NCBI GenBank assembly: GCA_036384795.1
Contig: DASVLP010000060.1
Location: 1 to 8,758 of the forward strand
Length of the DNA: 8,758 nucleotides
Direction: 5' to 3'
Source: Andeanibacterium sp036384795
GTDB taxonomy: Bacteria; Pseudomonadota; Alphaproteobacteria; Sphingomonadales; Sphingomonadaceae
Part shown: piece by piece, positions 6,251-8,758 of the stretch
Position numbering within the stretch: position 1 is the first letter of the stretch
Layout: the number at the start of each line of letters is the position of its first letter
Position numbers and translations under genes: made by a program
Notes under the pieces: model-generated
Databases searched by the model: none
What the model saw: the letters and a program-made list of their open reading frames with translations, nothing else
Told to the model about the DNA's origin: nothing

Positions 6251-8092
6251 CTAAGCCGCCGCCCGCGCCGCCTTCTTGCGCTCGTGCGGATCGAGGTGGC
6301 GCTTGCGCAGCCTGATGCTCTCCGGCGTCACCTCCACCAGCTCGTCGTCCTCGATGTAGGCGATCGCCTGTTCCAGCGTCATCTTGCGCGGCGGGGTCAG
6401 GCGGACGGCGTCGTCCTTGCCGGTCGAGCGGAAGTTGGTCAGCTGCTTGGACTTGAGCGGGTTCACCTCGAGGTCCTGCGGCTTGGCGTTCTCGCCGATG
6501 ATCATGCCCTGGTAGAGCTTCTCGCCCGGAGAGATGAACAGCACGCCGCGCTCTTCCAGCGCGTTGAGGGCGTAAGGCACCGCGTCGCCCTGCTCCATGG
6601 AGATCAGCACGCCGTTCTGGCGGCCGGTGATCGCGCCCTTGTAGGGGCCGTACTTCTCGAACAGGCGGTTCATGATGCCGGTGCCGCGGGTGTCGGACAG
6701 GAACTCGCCGTGATAGCCGATCAGGCCGCGGCTGGGGGCGGAGAAGGTCAGGCGCGTCTTGCCCGCGCCGGAGGGGCGCATGTCGGTCATCTCGGCCTTC
6801 CTCAGCGCCATCTTGTCGATGACGGTGCCGGAGAATTCGTCGTCGACGTCGACCACCACGGTTTCGTAGGGCTCCTCGCGGCCCCCCGATTCAGTATCCG
6901 GGCCGTCGCGGAACAGCACCCGCGGGCGGCTGATCGACAGCTCGAAGCCTTCGCGGCGCATCGTTTCGATCAGCACGCCCAATTGGAGCTCGCCGCGGCC
7001 GGCGACCTCGAACGCGTCGCGCTCGGCGCTTTCGGTCACGCGGATCGCGACGTTGCCTTCGGCCTCGCGCTCGAGCCGCTCGCGGATCACGCGGCTCTGG
7101 ACTTTGCTGCCCTCGCGCCCGGCGTAGGGGCTGTCGTTGACCGCGAACGTCATCGCCAGGGTCGGCGGGTCGATCGGCTGCGCGGCGATCGGGGCGCTGA
7201 CGTTGGGATCGCACAAGGTGTTGGAAACGGTCGCCTCGGTGAGGCCCGCGATCGCGACGATGTCGCCCGCCTTGGCGTGGAGCACGGGGACGCGCTCGAG
7301 CCCCTGGTAGGCGAAGACTTTCGTGGCGCGGCCGGCCTCGACCTGGTTGCCGGCGACGTCGAGCGCCTTGATCGGCATGCCGACCTCCAGCCGGCCGCTC
7401 TCGATCCGGCCGGTGAGGATGCGGCCGAGGAACGGGTCGCGGTCGAGCAGGGTGGCGAGCATCGCGAATTCCGCGTCCTCGTCGAGGTCGGGCGCGGGGA
7501 CGTGGTGGGCGATCAGCTTGAACAGCGGGGTGAGATCGCCTTCGCGCGCCTCGGGGTCCTCGCTCGCGTAGCCCGCGCGGCCCGAGGCGTAGAGGACCGG
7601 GAAGTCGAGCTGCTCGTCCGACGCGTCGAGGTTCACGAACAGGTCGAACACTTCGTCGAGCACTTCGGATGCCCGCGCGTCCTGGCGGTCGACCTTGTTG
7701 ACCACGACGATGGGGCGCAGGCCCAGGCCGAGCGCCTTGCCGGTGACGAACTTGGTCTGCGGCATCGGCCCTTCGGCCGCGTCGACCAGCAGGATCACGC
7801 CGTCGACCATGCTGAGGATGCGCTCCACCTCGGCGCCGAAGTCGGCGTGGCCGGGGGTGTCGACGATGTTGATGTGGTAGGGTTCGTGGCCGCCTTCCGG
7901 AGTCCACTCGACGCTGGTCGGCTTCGCCAGGATCGTGATCCCGCGTTCCTTCTCCAAGTCATTGGAATCCATGGCTCTTTCCTCGACACGCTGGTTGTCG
8001 CGGAAGGTGCCGGATTGGCGGAACAGCTGGTCGACAAGCGTTGTCTTGCCGTGATCGACGTGGGCGATGATCGCCACGTTGCGGAGGCTCAT
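6251..8092 (-). CDS. typA: Ribosome-associated translational GTPase TypA/BipA
   Basis: Binds ribosomes and hydrolyses GTP; in other bacteria it is needed for ribosome assembly and growth under cold or stress conditions. The 613-residue length fits the family (about 605-615). G-domain motifs: G1 AHVDHGKT (10-17), G2 within ERGITI (49-54), G3 DTPGH (78-82), G4 NKVD (132-135), G5 SGRAG (170-174). These are followed by the EF-Tu-like domain II (about 200-290), the EF-G-like domains (to about 480) with SRPRVLFRDG, and the TypA-specific C-terminal part containing GTGIMNRLFEKYGPYKG and TNFRSTGKDDA. The tail ends in a basic helix HERKKAARAAA. The ATG at 8092 gives the standard start MSLRNVAIIAHVDHG. 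The gene is unbroken, so the R-M island next to it has not damaged it. Confidence 0.98.
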   Translation of the reverse strand: MSLRNVAIIAHVDHGKTTLVDQLFRQSGTFRDNQRVEERAMDSNDLEKERGITILAKPTSVEWTPEGGHEPYHINIVDTPGHADFGAEVERILSMVDGVILLVDAAEGPMPQTKFVTGKALGLGLRPIVVVNKVDRQDARASEVLDEVFDLFVNLDASDEQLDFPVLYASGRAGYASEDPEAREGDLTPLFKLIAHHVPAPDLDEDAEFAMLATLLDRDPFLGRILTGRIESGRLEVGMPIKALDVAGNQVEAGRATKVFAYQGLERVPVLHAKAGDIVAIAGLTEATVSNTLCDPNVSAPIAAQPIDPPTLAMTFAVNDSPYAGREGSKVQSRVIRERLEREAEGNVAIRVTESAERDAFEVAGRGELQLGVLIETMRREGFELSISRPRVLFRDGPDTESGGREEPYETVVVDVDDEFSGTVIDKMALRKAEMTDMRPSGAGKTRLTFSAPSRGLIGYHGEFLSDTRGTGIMNRLFEKYGPYKGAITGRQNGVLISMEQGDAVPYALNALEERGVLFISPGEKLYQGMIIGENAKPQDLEVNPLKSKQLTNFRSTGKDDAVRLTPPRKMTLEQAIAYIEDDELVEVTPESIRLRKRHLDPHERKKAARAAA

Positions 8093-8130
8093 TTGCGTAA
8101 TACTCTTGGGAGAAGGTTTCGGCCCGCGCC

Positions 8131-8158
8131 CCTATACGTTTCGCTGCGCCGCAGCAAG
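8131..8158 (-). promoter_or_regulatory. Candidate typA promoter
   Basis: On the - strand a CTTGCT element (8158-8153) is followed, after 16 bases, by TATAGG (8136-8131), resembling the CTTGAC / TATA-type housekeeping promoter of alphaproteobacteria. It would give a leader of roughly 30 bases before the typA ATG at 8092. This is a by-eye match with imperfect elements in a region with few alternatives. Confidence 0.3.
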
Positions 8159-8289
8159 CCCATCCGTTGCCACGCTGGGGCCGGCCGCGTTCGCTGTGGG
8201 GCGCGGCGACGAGCCGGTCATGCGCGCAATCAGCAGGCGCGGGGCGCGCGCAACGCTTCGTCGCAAAGCGCTAGGATTGCAACGCGCAT

Positions 8290-8304
8290 GAACATATCAA
8301 GAAC
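8290..8304. promoter_or_regulatory. LexA (SOS) box upstream of the radical SAM gene
   Basis: GAACATATCAAGAAC is a perfect GAAC-N7-GAAC direct repeat, which reads GTTC-N7-GTTC on the - strand, the established LexA recognition pattern of Alphaproteobacteria. It ends two bases before the ATG at 8307, so LexA bound here would block a promoter or early transcript of the radical SAM gene. The AT-rich box stands out in a GC-rich surrounding. The typA start is about 200 bases away on the other strand and is not the likely target. Confidence 0.75.
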
Positions 8305-8306
8305 AA

Positions 8307-8758
8307 ATGAAACGCCAATCGCTCGCGCACCGGCTTTCGATTCTCGCCGACGCGGCCAAGTACGATGCGTCGTGCGCCTCGTCCGGCACCGCGAAGCGCG
8401 ACAGCAAGGGCGGCAAGGGCATCGGCTCGACCGAGGGAATGGGCATCTGCCACGCCTATGCCCCCGACGGGCGCTGCATCTCGCTGCTCAAGATCCTGCT
8501 GACCAACCGCTGCATCTTCGACTGCCATTATTGCATCAACCGCAAGAACTCGAACGTCGAGCGCGCGCGGTTCACCCCGCAGGAAGTCGCCGAGCTCACC
8601 CTCTCGTTCTACCGCCGCAACTACATCGAGGGGCTGTTCCTCTCCTCCGGCATCGTCAAGTCGTCCGACCACACGATGGAGCAGCTGGTCGAGACCGCAC
8701 GGATCCTGCGCCAGAGCCACGATTTCCGCGGCTATATCCACCTCAAGATGATCCCCGA
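8307..8758 (+). CDS. Radical SAM DNA repair/modification protein linked to UDG (3' partial)
   Basis: First 150 codons of a radical SAM enzyme; the rest lies beyond the window. The iron-sulfur cluster motif is CIFDCHYC (Cys69, Cys73, Cys76), preceded by GRCISLLKILLTNR and followed by TPQEVAELTLSFYRRNYIEGLFLSSGI and GYIHLKMIP. The N-terminus LSILADAAKYDASCASSG with GICHAYAPDGRC is characteristic of the family annotated as 'putative DNA modification/repair radical SAM protein' (TIGR03916), which is usually encoded next to a uracil-DNA glycosylase-like protein (TIGR03914 type). Its chemical reaction is not established. ATG 8307 is the only ATG after the in-frame stop at 8289, so the start is firm, but only a weak AAGA precedes it. 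A LexA box lies directly upstream, consistent with a role in DNA damage. The partner glycosylase gene would be expected just downstream, outside the window. Confidence 0.92.
   Translation, partial: MKRQSLAHRLSILADAAKYDASCASSGTAKRDSKGGKGIGSTEGMGICHAYAPDGRCISLLKILLTNRCIFDCHYCINRKNSNVERARFTPQEVAELTLSFYRRNYIEGLFLSSGIVKSSDHTMEQLVETARILRQSHDFRGYIHLKMIP

Noticed and set aside
6891..7907. A 338-codon open frame inside typA on the same strand
   Set aside because: Arg/Pro-rich shifted frame within an intact, strongly conserved GTPase gene.
8271..8741. A 156-codon open frame on the - strand at the right end
   Set aside because: It lies opposite the radical SAM gene, whose Cys motif and family signature are clear on the + strand.

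Overview
The window looks like a chromosomal segment of a high-GC alphaproteobacterium, most likely a member of the Sphingomonadales. This rests on GC near 65-75% in most genes, an alphaproteobacterial-type LexA half-site repeat, a TypA of ordinary alphaproteobacterial type, and a C/G-rich palindromic repeat and an HTH-type hypothetical protein that I associate with sphingomonads. The genus cannot be fixed from the sequence alone.

Left part (1-2164, + strand): a tight cluster of a small membrane protein (5' end outside the window), a PepSY-associated transmembrane protein that starts inside the previous stop codon (GTGA overlap), and, 15 bases later, a secreted or lipid-free periplasmic FKBP-type prolyl isomerase. 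PepSY-TM proteins often sit beside TonB-dependent siderophore receptors, so this may be the end of an iron-uptake operon whose receptor lies upstream of the window.

Middle left (2194-3201, - strand): a conserved hypothetical protein with a terminase-small-subunit-like helix-turn-helix region. Its reading frame carries a perfect 10-bp palindromic repeat element translated in frame.

Middle (about 3289-6228): a compact restriction-modification cassette with clearly lower GC (about 57% in a line counted by eye) than its surroundings. It has a vsr mismatch endonuclease on the - strand, and diverging from it with start codons only 16 bases apart, an HNH-family endonuclease and a C5-cytosine DNA methyltransferase on the + strand, coupled by an ATGA overlap. 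The methyltransferase should protect host sites, the HNH protein is the likely cognate nuclease, and Vsr repairs the T:G mismatches that arise when 5-methylcytosine deaminates. The cassette looks horizontally acquired and sits between two host genes. The recognition sequence cannot be read from the sequence.

Right part (6251-8758): typA/bipA, a ribosome-associated translational GTPase, on the - strand, then a 214-base divergent intergenic region, then the 5' part of a radical SAM protein of the family linked to uracil-DNA glycosylase-like proteins. A GAAC-N7-GAAC direct repeat (GTTC-N7-GTTC on the other strand, the alphaproteobacterial SOS box) ends 2 bases before its start codon, so this gene is probably LexA-controlled and part of the DNA damage response.
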